Of a stretch of 64,000 bases of DNA, positions 1-11,364 are shown piece by piece. The first letter of the stretch is position 1; each line of letters opens with the position of its first letter. The DNA lies in contig QEAR01000019.1 in the NCBI GenBank assembly GCA_006535965.1, forward strand, positions 231,543 through 295,542. Direction: 5' to 3'. The position numbers and the translations under genes are program-made. The notes under the pieces are model-generated. The model had not been told where the DNA came from and searched no databases. It saw only the letters and a list, made by a program, of their open reading frames with translations. This DNA comes from Spizellomyces sp. 'palustris'. Its lineage: Eukaryota; Chytridiomycota; Chytridiomycetes; Spizellomycetales; Spizellomycetaceae.

Positions 1-188
1 AACCATTGTCCTTCCTTGTACCCACCTTAGGTTAGTCAGTTTTGTAATTGGAGCAACCCAACCCAAAGATACTGACTGACATCCTTCAATCTTATCAGAT
101 ATAGATCTTGCTTGGCATACACACCAACTGCATCCCCCTCACTATCAGCAATACGGCCTCAAGCATCTAAGACGCATCATAAATCACG

Positions 189-799
189 ATGATACTGTTT
201 CAAATTCCCATCTCAAGAACTCCTTCGCACACACAGCCAAACTATGGAAAAGGCGCTTTAATGGTATGTTGCACTGTCTTCAATGTCTGTTTATATATTC
301 CGTTGATTAACAAGAAATCATACCACCAGAAATATATTCGTGCGATCTTCCACCGCAACGTGGCCTGCTTGAGAAGATATTCTTAGCCCAACCACCGACA
401 CCGTACAGAGAAAAATCTACCGGCTTCAGGTTCATAGACAAATTCGATCCCAAGGCCAAAGATTGTCCTTCCATACATTCAAAGCCGATGAGTGCAGTGA
501 ACAAATACGGGAACAGAACGATTTCGGATTCTAGTGCCTCGCATAATAATTTGCCATTCCTTTTTGTTGCCGGGTGTGCGACTGGAAGCTTTGGGGACCC
601 CGGATTTGCAACGGCTGCGTGTGGCACTAGTGGCCACCACAGTGGTCACGGACACCACGCTGGATGTGGTAGTGGTAGCGGAGGATGTGGCGGAGGTGCA
701 AGTCATAGTCATGGCGGATGTGGTGGAGGAGGATGCGGGGGTGGTGGATGTGGGGGTGGTGGATGCGGCGGCGGGGGATGCGGGGGCGGAGGTAGCTAA
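189..799 (+). CDS. Gly/Cys/His-rich repeat protein, two exons (tentative)
   Basis: No function recognised. The second exon is open from about 377 to the TAA at 797-799. Its last 55 or so codons are a low-complexity tail: first a His/Gly part (HHSGHGHH), then at least five consecutive CGGGG pentapeptides ending GGGGS. The part before it (PPTPYREK, then FRFIDKFDPK) has ordinary composition, which argues that the frame is real. An upstream exon 189-263 with ATG at 189 joins in frame through a 113-nt GTATGT...AAG intron (264-376), giving 165 residues. The fallback is a single-exon 103-residue protein starting at 488. The regular Cys and His spacing would suit metal binding or disulfide cross-linking; that is inference. 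No signal peptide is obvious. The antisense frame is also open but is a shadow of the repeat. Confidence 0.5.
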
Positions 800-2529
800 C
801 ATGCGCTAAACAGCAGCGTTACGCTGCTCGACGATGCTCCTGCATCATGCTCGAACAAGGTCTGTCGACTTCAAGCACCGCGTGTTATTCCTGAGAGACA
901 GCAGATCAAAAAATCACCTGTCTGATATTAAGTATTACTCAATGGCTAGAGAAATTCTGGTACATGTACAAGACGATTTCTTTGTCAAGTCTGATAGCTT
1001 AGTGTGTAGTCACCGTTTGTGCTAGTTGCAAACTGATTCCTTTGATAAAGTATCCTGCGTTTGCTTCGTGGGGCGGGGGTCGGTGAACATCTACACCTGT
1101 GATGTTTTGTTCGAGATCCATTGTACAAATGTACTGTAAGATTATCATAAAATATAATTCGTAATAGCGTGCATCCCAGCGCCGACGCAGGCGTAGGTCT
1201 TGCAGTAAAAAGCAAACAAAAAGCAAGAAGATGAAAAGAGAACAGCAGTTCGTTGACTTATGGAAAATCTTGACCCAAGGCGAACACCTGTACAGTATGT
1301 AGAAATTCGAAGCGCAATTCTTCAAATTAGGCAATATAAACCTAAAACCTGCTTGGAAGAAGTCGGAACACTCTGCACTGTAGTGTTTTGTTTTCTTCTC
1401 CTTCAACCCTCATATCCAACCTAGAATAGCCCCATACTATCGATTATTAAGGAACAGTCTTCTCGCCTTGCTGTCATTCCTAATCGGCTTCTTTCCATTA
1501 GCCAAGCCCAGCTGCCATGCGACCCCTCAAAGCTTCTCTCTTGTCCCCTGCCACTAGTATGTGTTCCTGTCCCGATTGTGTGCGTCCAGGCGTCCTGCCC
1601 AGCTTCAGTTGGTCGTTGCACACCTTGGGCTGAGGCGGGACTGCCCAACACAATCACTTTGATCCCTCCCGGAAGCAGTCGCCCCAGTCCGACCGATAAC
1701 ACCAAATCAGGGGAGACTCTAACATTCCCTACTGCTATGCCCAGTCCTATCCTTGTGAGTAAGGCTGAAAAGCAAATTTTGGCTAATTGTTTGAACAGCC
1801 GCCAGGGTTAGGGTTAGGGTTAGGGTATCTCCGTCTGCTTCAACAACGAGAGGCGCATCTGGGGAAGCACCTACTACCACTCGAGCCCGGCCACTAATAA
1901 CCGTAGTTGTTGAAAGTGGGGTAAAAAGGTATGAGGCCCCACTAAATATGTTCCTTGCCGCAATATGTGGGACCTTGCTCCTAATGGCTGTCCCCAGACA
2001 AGTTGTGATGTACTGTTAAGCGAAGTATACATATATTTCTTATGTCCATGTCGATATTGTGGACGGGAGATGTCGCTCTATACAACGCTTAAAGTTGAAC
2101 CTAGTGCAGTTGAGACTCTCATGGGCTTGAAGAATTGCTTGTTGATGTTCGGGACTGGTGAACAGAGGAGAGAACGAGAAAGAGCTCGTTTGCGAGCTAA
2201 ACGAGAAGAACATGATGATGGAATCCGTGTATTGAATTCTTGCTACTTGCAAGTCGCCGCCGTTAATGGTTTTTTAAATCAGGGCGGAAGATATCCCGCT
2301 AGATCCAACCTTCCACATCCTAAACCCAACGTGGCGAAAGCCTAATCACAATCACGTGACAATCCTGCTGGTTTCGCTGGTTCCGCTGCGCACATGGAAG
2401 CAGATCTGCCAACCAGGAATTGCGCGTTGTTGTAAAGAGGGTTCGGTACAGACAAGAAGGGCATTTCCTTAACCTCTTCTCATATCCTCATATTGGCGCT
2501 CAGTTGCACCAGGTTTCAATTTCTGTGAC
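800..2529. other. Intergenic, no supported gene
   Basis: Only short unrelated frames on both strands. The one notable element is the telomere-like repeat at 1804-1825. A 126-codon frame at 1965-2345 (+) has a charged stretch but no recognisable family and an equally open antisense frame, so it is not called. Confidence 0.6.
1804..1825 (+). repeat. Interstitial telomere-like (TTAGGG)n tract
   Basis: AGGG followed by three perfect TTAGGG units, about 3.7 copies, flanked by unrelated sequence. TTAGGG is the telomere repeat of most filamentous and early-diverging fungi. A tract inside a chromosome can mark a healed break, an old fusion or telomerase fill-in. Confidence 0.9.
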
Positions 2530-5500
2530 ATGGGGGCTTCGGAGAGCAAAGCAACTTCCGCGTTCACGTTGAAGGAAGCCATATGGGCGGACGGGGACGC
2601 GGCTGGAAGTGCATTCAATTTGCACCGGGCGGTCAACAAGGCGACTGGACAGCCAGCGTCGGTATTCACGTTCAGAAAAATACGTGGTCAGCCGGACGAT
2701 GGGAATGACGTTGCCGTGTTGGGCAAGGCAGTACAGGTGAGACCCCCTCTGACGAGTTGGTTTGGAAGTGCGAGCTGCTCACCACTTTCACTCCTCTAAG
2801 CGGCTAAGAACAATACGCCATCCTGGGATCATAAAATTCATCAATGCAGACTTGGACCAAAATGGAGTCTTTATTGCAACGGAGCCGGTGACGCCACTTT
2901 CAAAGGTGCTGGATTCTCTGTCCCCAGAAGAAGTCTGTATGGGCATATACAATATCTTGGTGAGTATTACCTTGTATTCTGGCATGTCGATGCGTCATCC
3001 TTACGCACATGCGTTTTGATAGAAAACAGTTGACTTTTTGCACCGACAAGAGCTGTCACATAACAATATTCAAATGGATTCCGTTTTTGTGACAGGTGTT
3101 GGTGAGTTCGCGCCATCATTGTCGATTGAACCAAGCCGTCAAAGTATCTAACGTGACAACTGACTATTCAGAGCGAAAGTGGGTTTTGGGTGGGATGGAG
3201 TACGTTACTGCATTCGACGAAAATGCTGCCGCGATCCTTCCAAAAGTCCATCTTCACTTTCCTAAAGATTCAATACCCCCGGAGGATCTAACTCCAGCAA
3301 AGGTAGGTGGACCATGCGCTTTCAGCGGCTTTGCTTGGCATTCACACAATATATACTATGTTCATTGTAGCAAGAGGGAATTCAGCCAGATGCCCGGGAT
3401 GCGTACGCCCTAGGAAAGCTAATCTCAGGACTGATTGTACCATTTATGACTGCCTCGAAAACCTCCAAGCATGCCAGCAGTGGTTTTGTCTGGGGAAGTT
3501 TACAATCGGTCACCGACCGATTGTCGTCGCAAGACCCCGCAGATCGACCGCGTGTAGAGGATGTCTTACATGATTCGTTCTTTGAGGACAACACATTCAT
3601 CAATGTCGTCGAGAAGTTCTTGAAGGAAATCCGCGCTATTGACCCAGAAATCAAACGGGAACGCTTTTCGTGAGTTGAATGCATTGTCTAGGGAGTTGGA
3701 TACGCGACCTAACATACCAATAGCCACCTAGCAGCGGAGATTCGATCATTACCCCCCGCAGCAATTGTAAATTATGTCCTTCCTCTTGTGTTGACCCGTG
3801 ATATCCTCTCAGAAACTGGCGCAAAGGCCTTTTATGACCTGCTGTTCGTTCCGAAAATTGGTAAATCTGTTAAAGGTCGGGATTCCGCAGTCGGGATTCT
3901 TCCAGTAGATATATATGATGAGCAAGTCCTGCCTTTTATCGAAGAGATGCTGAAAGTGCGGACTTACAATGTGCGTATGGTCATACTAGAGCTCTTCGAT
4001 AGGTGGGTCATGTGCGCGTGCGCGATGTATGTCGCTAATGCTCATGATACTGTTTTGCTTACATCCAGATACTTACCAGAATTGTTGGAGTGGGACAAGA
4101 GCTTAGTGCACAGCACCATCATCCCAGAGGTTGGTAACACGTCGAGTCTTAGCTGGGGTGCTCTTTACGAAACGAATGATGCATTTTTCTGCAGCTCGTG
4201 GCCGGTTTAGAAGAGGCCGATGATGCCATTTACATACTGTCCCTTTACTCCCTGTCATCACTTGTTCCACGTCTTTGTTTGGACACGCAATCAGCGACAC
4301 CTATTGCAACATCACGCGATGGCTCAACCATATCACTTCTGAACACCAATACCGAAGACGCTGCTCAACCCATTGGGGCGGGCATAACATCGATGCCATT
4401 CACTCACGAGCCGCGATCAACGAATGCAACTGGCCTGCATGATGAGACGGGCGAAGCCAGTGGAGCTCCTAAGACGGTCCGGAAAAAGACATCCTTGCCA
4501 CCGGCAGATACCCCATCAACGGCAACGGGTGCGCCACCCATGCGCCGAAAGGCCAGTCTAGTGCTCATGGCTTCGGGACCAGATTTCGGAGATAGGAAGG
4601 AGGCATCGCCCGTCGTCAGAGCAAAGCGGCAAAGTGTGGTTCCCATGAACGGACAGGTAGAGAAGGGTGCAGCAACGGGGAGTGGTTCGGGAACTGGTTC
4701 GGCGAATACTGCGTCTCCCGCAGCTCCGGAGACTCGATATACTGCACAGTTGTTAGTTGAGCATCTGATTATTCCGCATACGTTGAATGTATGTGTCTCG
4801 GATACTATACCGATGGAACAGAAGTGGCTAGTAATTGATGGACTGGTCACATTATGGAAGAAACTGTGTGTGATGGAAGGAACGAGCAAGGTATGGATGG
4901 CGAGTAAATCAATAGTGGCATCATTTTGATTGTATTAGGCTCAATGTCTTTACCTGCCGATTGCAGGGATCGCCTGACGTGCGGTACCTGACTGCAAGTA
5001 TAATCAAATGCTTTCACTTGATCATGAAAGTGCTACCGCCTGTGTCAAAAAGCGAGTTCTTCTGTCAGCAACTGGTTGGCGATTTGGAAGGGGTTGCGGA
5101 CTCCTCAGCGATGCATTGGCTTCCTAAAGTCATTGAACTAGGTGTGCCATCTTTAAAGGATGAGAACAGGTGAGACTTGGCTCACTTGTATGGACTTGCA
5201 AAATATGCATTTTAATGCTTTATGGCATGTATTAGAGATGTCCGTCGCCAGATCTCACAAGCACTGCTCAGGATCATTACTTTTATTAGTACGGCTATGG
5301 AGCGTGCCCCCACAGTAGCGCGTAAACGCGATGAGAGCAGTGTAGCCAGCAAACTACGTAGAGTATACGGACGTCTTGCCAGAACTCGAACGATATTTCC
5401 CCGAACAGGTCCAAGGGTTACACCTGCTGCATTCACGTTGCACGCTCACCGCTCGTCGGTACCGTCTGATGCAAACCCCCGAAATACTGCAGAAGCCCTG

Positions 5501-6232
5501 GCGTTCCAGCCGATGCCTGATATTGACACTGCGGCCCATTCCGACGACGGTTGGGACGATAATTGGGGTGATGAACCTGCGGGGCAAGGGCAACCATTTG
5601 AACTTGAACGTCAACCTACAGCGTCGGGAGATGACGCATCCACACATGGGTCAATTTATGCAGAATCATACAGCAGTGGGCCAGTGCCAGATCAATGTAG
5701 CGTGAAATCAAACGAAGATGCTGAAGCCGAGCGTCAGAAGAAGAAGGAGCTGTTGCGAGCCAAACGGGAAGCACGGGAAGTCGAGTTGCGGTTGAAGAGA
5801 GAAAGGAAGAAGAGTCTAAGGGGTACATCGAGTTTGAGCCATTCCCCCGATCCTAGTCCGGTTGATCGTCAACCAGAGTCACCGACCGATAGCCAATCGC
5901 TCAATGGCAATGCCAGCAGTGAGGCATCCCCACATACTATTCCTCCTGACCCAAGCCATCTGCCCAGTCCGACTGGCCAAGCTCCCGACGGGGATAAAAC
6001 CCCACAGTCTGTAATGGAGGAGGTAGACTACTTCAAGGATATGGAACCAACAATAACCCCTCCATCTCGTATTTCTGCAGCCTCCTCGGCAAACGCTGAT
6101 GGGAAAAGTCCAACGACCGTTTCAGCTCCCCTCATCAGCGGTAGGCTAGCGATGCAAGAGAGCTTAACCGATCGTAGTCCAGTAAGCCTCGCACTGCCTT
6201 TGCTGACTGACCTCACTAAACTGGGATACTGA
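2530..6232 (+). CDS. SCY1-like pseudokinase (SCYL3/SCYL1-type), 10 exons
   Basis: Predicted 1036-residue pseudokinase of the SCY1 family, which acts in Golgi/ER vesicle traffic. Exons: 2530-2736, 2801-2959, 3023-3101, 3172-3302, 3371-3669, 3724-4002, 4069-4129, 4195-4890, 4967-5169, 5236-6232. The N-terminus MGASESK is an N-myristoylation signal, as in animal SCYL3/PACE-1. The kinase-like fold spans roughly residues 1-270 (RLRTIRHPGI, then SPEEVCMGIYNIL). HRD is replaced by LSHNN and DFG by LGGM, so it should be catalytically dead. A HEAT-like helical region follows (about 290-690, interrupted by a Ser/Thr/Pro-rich insert). The tail has WDDNWGDE, a Lys/Arg/Glu coiled coil (KKKELLRAKREAREVELR) and a disordered end. 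About 45 Arg-rich codons near 5358-5492 could instead be an in-frame 135-nt intron. Confidence 0.9.
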
Positions 6233-6520
6233 CTGCTCTTATCCTGGGTAATCGTAGGCAGGTGATGGATGGGGTGATTTAGAAGGGGAGGATTTACCCG
6301 GGTCGGAGCATTAGTTTTATAATTACTGTATTTATTTCCAAAGGTCTGAGCTGCCCGGTACTGGGATGAATTTTCATGAATTTTGGGGCTTTACATTGGA
6401 CGGGAAACCTTTGATATGCAGCAGGGGCCTATACGCCAATAATATTTACCCATCGCAAACATGTAACTTGCTACCCTACTTTCAATTTTCCATTGCACAC
6501 AACCCCAGAATGATCAGATC

Positions 6521-6672
6521 ATACATTGCACACATCATGCAAGATTCACAGCTCGCTACTTTCCACTACGTTTGCCAGAAGACTGCGTAGCCCCCCATAC
6601 ATTGCGCACATCATGGAAGATTCACAACTAGCTACTTTCCACCACCTTTGCCAGAAGACTTCGTAGCCCCCT
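6521..6672. repeat. 76-bp tandem duplication over the 3' end of the SMP gene
   Basis: Two adjacent copies, 6521-6596 and 6597-6672, about 88% alike by eye. Both start ATACATTG and end around TAGCCCCC. The right copy encodes the last dozen codons and stop of the SMP gene. The left copy lies downstream of the stop and would encode a near-copy of the same tail in the matching frame. Confidence 0.85.
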
Positions 6673-6817
6673 GCGCATTCCGAGCTCCGGCAGATTGAGC
6701 CCGAGCTGAAAAGCTCCCGGCCGAAACGTCCTGTCCAGATTTGGCCTGAGACGATTGGATGCGGGACGCTGCAGTGGGCGTCATGGGCGTTTTACTTTGG
6801 GAGGAGTCTTTGGACAT
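6632..6817 (-). CDS. SMP-domain (LEA-like) small protein
   Basis: A 61-residue single-exon protein with the fungal SMP (seed maturation protein, LEA group) signature: MTPTAASRIQSSQAKSG, then SFSARAQSAGARNAQG, then a Gly/Lys tail. Such proteins are small, hydrophilic, largely disordered and associated with desiccation or heat tolerance in spores and seeds. The start is the ATG at 6815-6817; the stop is TAG at 6632-6634. The 3' end is part of a 76-bp tandem duplication, so a shift of stop codon could have lengthened or shortened the tail. The family call rests on the motif; the role in stress tolerance is inference. Confidence 0.8.
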   Translation of the reverse strand: MSKDSSQSKTPMTPTAASRIQSSQAKSGQDVSAGSFSARAQSAGARNAQGATKSSGKGGGK

Positions 6818-7142
6818 GGTTTGTTTCCTGTTGCACTTTTTTGTTGAATGCGAGCATACGTACAGATTGAATGTTGACAGGTTTTGAAAATGGCGCTTTT
6901 GAATAAACCAAATAATGGTATGACTAATGAGACGTCAATTGCACGGGGTTCGTGCCAACCCACGTTGCAAGCCCATCAGAAACTGTCAAGGGATGGTAGC
7001 AAGACATAGCGAGTTGATATTCGGAGAGGCAAGAGTTTTCAAGAGTCATTCAACTGTTACGTTCATTGACATTGTTTAAGCAGCCATCTCTATACATAAA
7101 GAGTCATCAACGCAATCTAAACTGTCTTGGGCACTAAAGTGT
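6818..7142. other. Intergenic between two minus-strand genes
   Basis: Holds the probable promoter of the SMP gene and the 3' flank of the methyltransferase. No conserved element recognised. Confidence 0.5.
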
Positions 7143-8089
7143 TCATTTCTTGATCGCGATGACTCTAATCCGGACATAATCAAGCCACCATCGCCCCTCG
7201 TCATCGCACAAAACGGGTTTACATTCCTCATTAACTTCTTTCCGGACGTTTTCACGTTCACTTTCCGGTACAGCCTCTAGAAAATGCGTCGCAAAGGAGG
7301 AGAGCCATCCGTTCAGATCTGTCGGCAGAAGCGTTGGACGGGGAACAATCTCCAGGTGAATGGGAGAAAAGTATGGTTCAAGGAGTTTGGCGTAGTAGTT
7401 CGTCCTGAGCAGAAGATAGGCGTAAGATGGATGAATCTACAGAGAATATCGCGCACGATCGTCTTACGTTGGGAAAAACAGCATGTGTTTCTCTGCGTCA
7501 GGAACATTGCGTCGTTTTAGAGCGGCGACGAGGGCGGCGTGCACACAGGCAATGTTGCCATGTCCACCGAATTCAGCAATGAATGATCCGCCGGATTTCA
7601 AAACTTTATGCGCACCGCGAATGACTGCGACCGGGTCTCGTTTCATCCAATGAATAGCTGTATAACAAGAGTTAGATGATGTCTCATTCTTGTTTTCGCT
7701 TTTTTGAAATGTAATGAAACCGTACCCGCGTTACTAAAGACTTTATCAAATCCCTCACCGGCCCACTTGCTCTTTTCAACATCAAATCCATCCAAAACCT
7801 CAAAGCTAATCCGGCCAGATTCCACTTCGTCTTTGCACGCCGCCTTGGCAGCTTCAATCATGGGCGCGGAAGCATCGACACCCACAACGGAGCGAACATT
7901 GTAATCCGTCACAAGCCTTTTAGTCAACTTGCCGTCTCCGCATCCCAGATCAAAGATCCTGTCGGTTGGTTGGGGATCAAGGAGCCCAACGATAGCATTC
8001 GTGTGCTGCTTGGAATGGACAAAGTGTCCGTGTGTGCCATACAGAGAGGGCGACCAAGCTTTGGCATTGACGGGATCGAGAGTGGTCAT
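7143..8089 (-). CDS. Class I SAM-dependent methyltransferase, 3 exons
   Basis: A 271-residue methyltransferase. Exons 8089-7726, 7657-7468 and 7404-7143, with introns of 68 and 63 nt, join in frame. Motif I is IFDLGCGDGKLT (about residues 44-55), followed by the acidic strand end VVGVDAS that binds SAM ribose, and the FSNAAIHWM segment just after the first splice. This arrangement matches the trans-aconitate methyltransferase-like group (Methyltransf_11/25). The C-terminal third (YYAKLLEPYF to the stop) is the usual lid region. The acceptor could be a small carboxylate, but the sequence does not fix it. No signal peptide is visible, so it is probably cytosolic. The + strand frames at 7284-7520 and 7704-8162 are shadows. 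Confidence 0.88.
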
Positions 8090-8513
8090 ATTTGAATGGA
8101 CCGTGTATTGCTCTTCAGCTACAGTTGGGTGGGGTCAGCAACCTATGGCCATGCTTTTATAGCAAGTCGACAACGGTGCGGGGAGCCCTTGGAACACTCT
8201 GTCCATCCAACGATGCGCCTTCTGACGTTAATGAGTCATTAGCCACATGTCTCCCTGGGACACAGAATTGATCTTATCAGCGCGGTTTGATCGGCTGCGC
8301 ACAACGTGATTTACAGGCTTTGCAAGTGATGGTCGCTTAGACGGATGCAAGAGGTCGCCATGAGATGTCGGTGACTACATCACGTAAAAGGACCACATCA
8401 GTTCAAAAAGCTGGCAGAAAAAAGTCCATTTTAAAAACAATCACACGCACACGCACGCCCGCACACATGTGACGTCTATATCAGCTTTTACGACTATGAC
8501 ACTACGTCTACGT
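8090..8513. other. Intergenic
   Basis: Promoter side of the methyltransferase and 3' flank of the subtilase. Contains a CA-rich stretch around 8442-8467 (alternating ACACGCAC). No gene seen. Confidence 0.5.
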
Positions 8514-11364
8514 CTAGTACTTTACAGTGATCACAGGAGATTCCCAAATATCATATGCAAAGGGCATCTTGGGGTTAGCAAAGTGCTTCAAAGCCGAGAT
8601 GCGGATCTTGTACTTTCCAGCGGGGACTGTGCTGTTGTTAGGAACGCCACCGACAGGCACGTCCAAAGTCTTTTCACCACTCCATGGGATCTCAATCTTG
8701 TCAGCGGTGCCGTAGGATCGGCCTTGCGAACCCAGGGTGGCGAGGTGAGTCTTTGGCTTGGGAGCCAATAGGGAAGCGGGAACAATGTCGACAAAGGCTT
8801 CACGAGTAGGGTAGGCAAAGGCCAATCGGACAACCACAGGGTTTTGGGTTGGGTTGATGGTGATGGCGGTTGCGAGAGGGGCGAGGGTGTTGTTTTTGTT
8901 GTAAAAAGCACCGACGGTGGGGCCATTTGCAGGATCCTTCTTCAAGAGAGTTGGGGCCTGGCTGTAGTCACCTCGCATGCCGACGTATGGGATGGTAAGA
9001 GGCGCAGCTGTGGTAGTGCCCTTCTTGGAGGCGATGACGGGCTGAACACTGATGAAGCCAGAGTAGATGGGCCAGAGATCTCCAGAAAGGGTAACAGGGG
9101 GAATGACAACGGCATTGACGGTCACAGTCTTGCCGGCGGGGATGGTGACTTCCCTTTGGGAAAACAAGATGGTAGCCTTTTCATTCGAGTGAACGGGGTG
9201 AGCGAGGGGTCGGTCTGAACCTTTCTCAGAGCCAGTGAGGGCGATGGCGCCAAAGTCGCTCAACTTGTAGGTGGTAGGGCGGTCGTAGTTGTTGGTGATG
9301 CTAATGCGCTGAACACCGTTGTGATGAAGGGTGTCGTTCAAGGCAATGCGCGATGGTTGAATCAAGGTACGAGTGTTGATAGTCTCAAAGATATCAACCA
9401 AACCAGCGCCTTGCTGCGCGACAGATGCGAAACGCGTCGCATCATCACCCTTGTTGCTAACGTGAACGGCCTTGGCGTTGTTCTGGAAGTAAGCCTTCAC
9501 CAACTCGGTGTCCAATTTACCACGGGCTTGCACGAAAAGAGCGACCGTACCGGCGACGTAAGGTGTGGCCATCGATGTTCCAGACATGGAGAGGTAGGGA
9601 GTGGGCATTCCTGCCTTGGCACCAGCAAACTTGGATGCGGTAGAGTAAACGTTACCACCAATACCAGCGAGCTCGGGTTTCATTTTCAAATCCCCATCGA
9701 GACCAAGGGACGTGAAGCTGGAAGGTGTGCGAGCGGTAGGGACATCAGAGATACCCAAATCGTTGGTAAAGGTCCACACACGGGTGGGCTGGGCTTTCAC
9801 AGCTTTGACGATGGCAAGACCGGTCTGATCGTCCAAACCACCTCCAGGGAGGCCGGAAGTACCGAAAATGCTGATGCTACCAGGAACGTTGTTGTAAACA
9901 AGACAACCAGCGGCACCAGCGGCCTTGGCATTTCCACAACGGACGGCGGATCCACAGGCAAAACCCTGTTGGAAGATGACGACCTTGCCCTTAGCATCGA
10001 TGGTAACTGGTTTGCAACCATCGTCAAGAGTGGTTGTAGGATCAGCGTTCGGGTCTGGTGACAAAAACCGTATCAATTACAGCTCAGTACGTTCATAAAG
10101 TTTTCGAAACACTCACTGTTGATGACAATTTGTCCCTTCACTTTTCCGATCCAACCGCCACCAGCGGACGAAGGAGCGTAAGAGAAGCTCTTGCCAGCAT
10201 CGTCAAAGATGCTGAATTGCACCAACTTGGAGTTGTCAATAGATGCAATACTCCATCCTTTTGGCGCAACAGCCGGTGGACCGGTGGTGAAGACACCGTC
10301 CTCACCGTCGTTTCCGGCAGCCATAATGACGTATGTTCCTTTACTGGAGACGCGATCCGCCGCAAACACGGCGGGACTGTCTGGGTAGGGGGAGCCGCCT
10401 CCAAGACTCAAGTTCAAAATGTCCATACCATCGTCATGGGCACGGTAAATGGCTTTGGCGATCACATCGTCACTAGCGGACCCATCGCAACCAAAGACAC
10501 GGTAGGCACCAATGGTAGCCTGTGGGGCAACACCGAGGAAAGGAGTGACTGGTGCCCATTCCGCGGGCATTCCTGTAGCATTGGCAGCAATGATACCAGC
10601 GACATGGGTACCGTGAGACACATCAGAACATTCGTCAATCGGGTCAGCGTCCTCAACGGGTTCGTTGGCACCGGTGTAAGCATCACCGACGAAATCCCAT
10701 CCTTTCTCCACTTTGAAGCCGGGACCGAAACCACCACCCAAAGCAGGATGCTTGTAGTACACTCCAGAGTCGATCACACCGACCTTGACGCCTTTACCAT
10801 AGATTTTGAGCTTGTCGTGTACGTCTAAAACACCAGTGAGACCATGGGCTGATTCGAGGCTAGGGGTTACAGTCCGATCGCCGACAGCTGCCATGATGGG
10901 CTTTGGCCTAGGGATGGCACGAACAGGGCGAACACTAAGAACTTCTGGAAGCTCCTTAATGCTCTCAATGTCTTCGGGTTTCTTGAGTTGAATAGAAATG
11001 CCGTTGAAGAGCTCTAAATGAATAGATAAATCAGACATTTGTCACGTCATGAACCCAACATCTCGATGAAATACATACTGGACTTGATGGATTGCCGAAT
11101 AGTACCATCGAACTTTAACCCAGCGCTTGGAGCAAAGCTGCTTTCAACAGCTGCGGAAGCAAGATTGATTTAGTACGCATGCCTCACTGGGTATAGCACA
11201 TTTGAGAGATCAATCTTGATCATATACCCACCTTCCTTCAATTCAATGAAGAACGCTCCAGGAATGATCTCTCCGATTCTGGGTGAGCGCTGACGCGGAG
11301 CGGCCTGCACCGTAGCGGAGGCAGCCAATATGGCAATAGCAGAGTGCACGATAGAAGCTTTCAT
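8514..11364 (-). CDS. Secreted subtilisin-like serine protease (S8, Vpr-type with PA insert), 4 exons
   Basis: An 880-residue preproprotease. Exons 11364-11232, 11150-11079, 11013-10117 and 10054-8514. A signal peptide (MKASIVHSAIAILAAS...QAAP) is followed by an I9-type propeptide spread over three exons and then the S8 catalytic domain. The triad is visible: Asp in VGVIDSGVYYKHP, His in SHGTHVAGI, Ser in SMSGTSMATPYVAG. A PA-domain insert lies between His/Asn and Ser (CGNAKAAGAAGCLVYNN), with an Fn3-like C-terminal part (about residues 580-880) as in fungal Vpr/minor-extracellular-type subtilases. Likely secreted for external protein digestion. Long open frames on the opposite strand (9321-10061, 10058-10828) are shadows of this GC-rich coding sequence. 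Confidence 0.95.

Noticed and set aside
999-1406. 135-codon minus frame
   Set aside because: Composition is non-protein-like and it overlaps another minus frame; no domain.
1965-2345. 126-codon + frame upstream of the pseudokinase
   Set aside because: No family, no convincing splice sites, and the antisense strand is equally open.
4404-4889. 161-codon minus-strand frame
   Set aside because: Antisense shadow of the SCY1-like exon 4195-4890.
5376-5705. 109-codon + frame inside the last SCY1-like exon, partly helical-looking
   Set aside because: No splice combination I tried joins it to both flanking coding segments; the host frame is open throughout and returns to the conserved WDDNWGDE.
9321-10828. 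Two long + strand frames (246 and 256 codons)
   Set aside because: Antisense to the subtilase catalytic exons; their sequence has no domain, while the minus strand shows all catalytic motifs.
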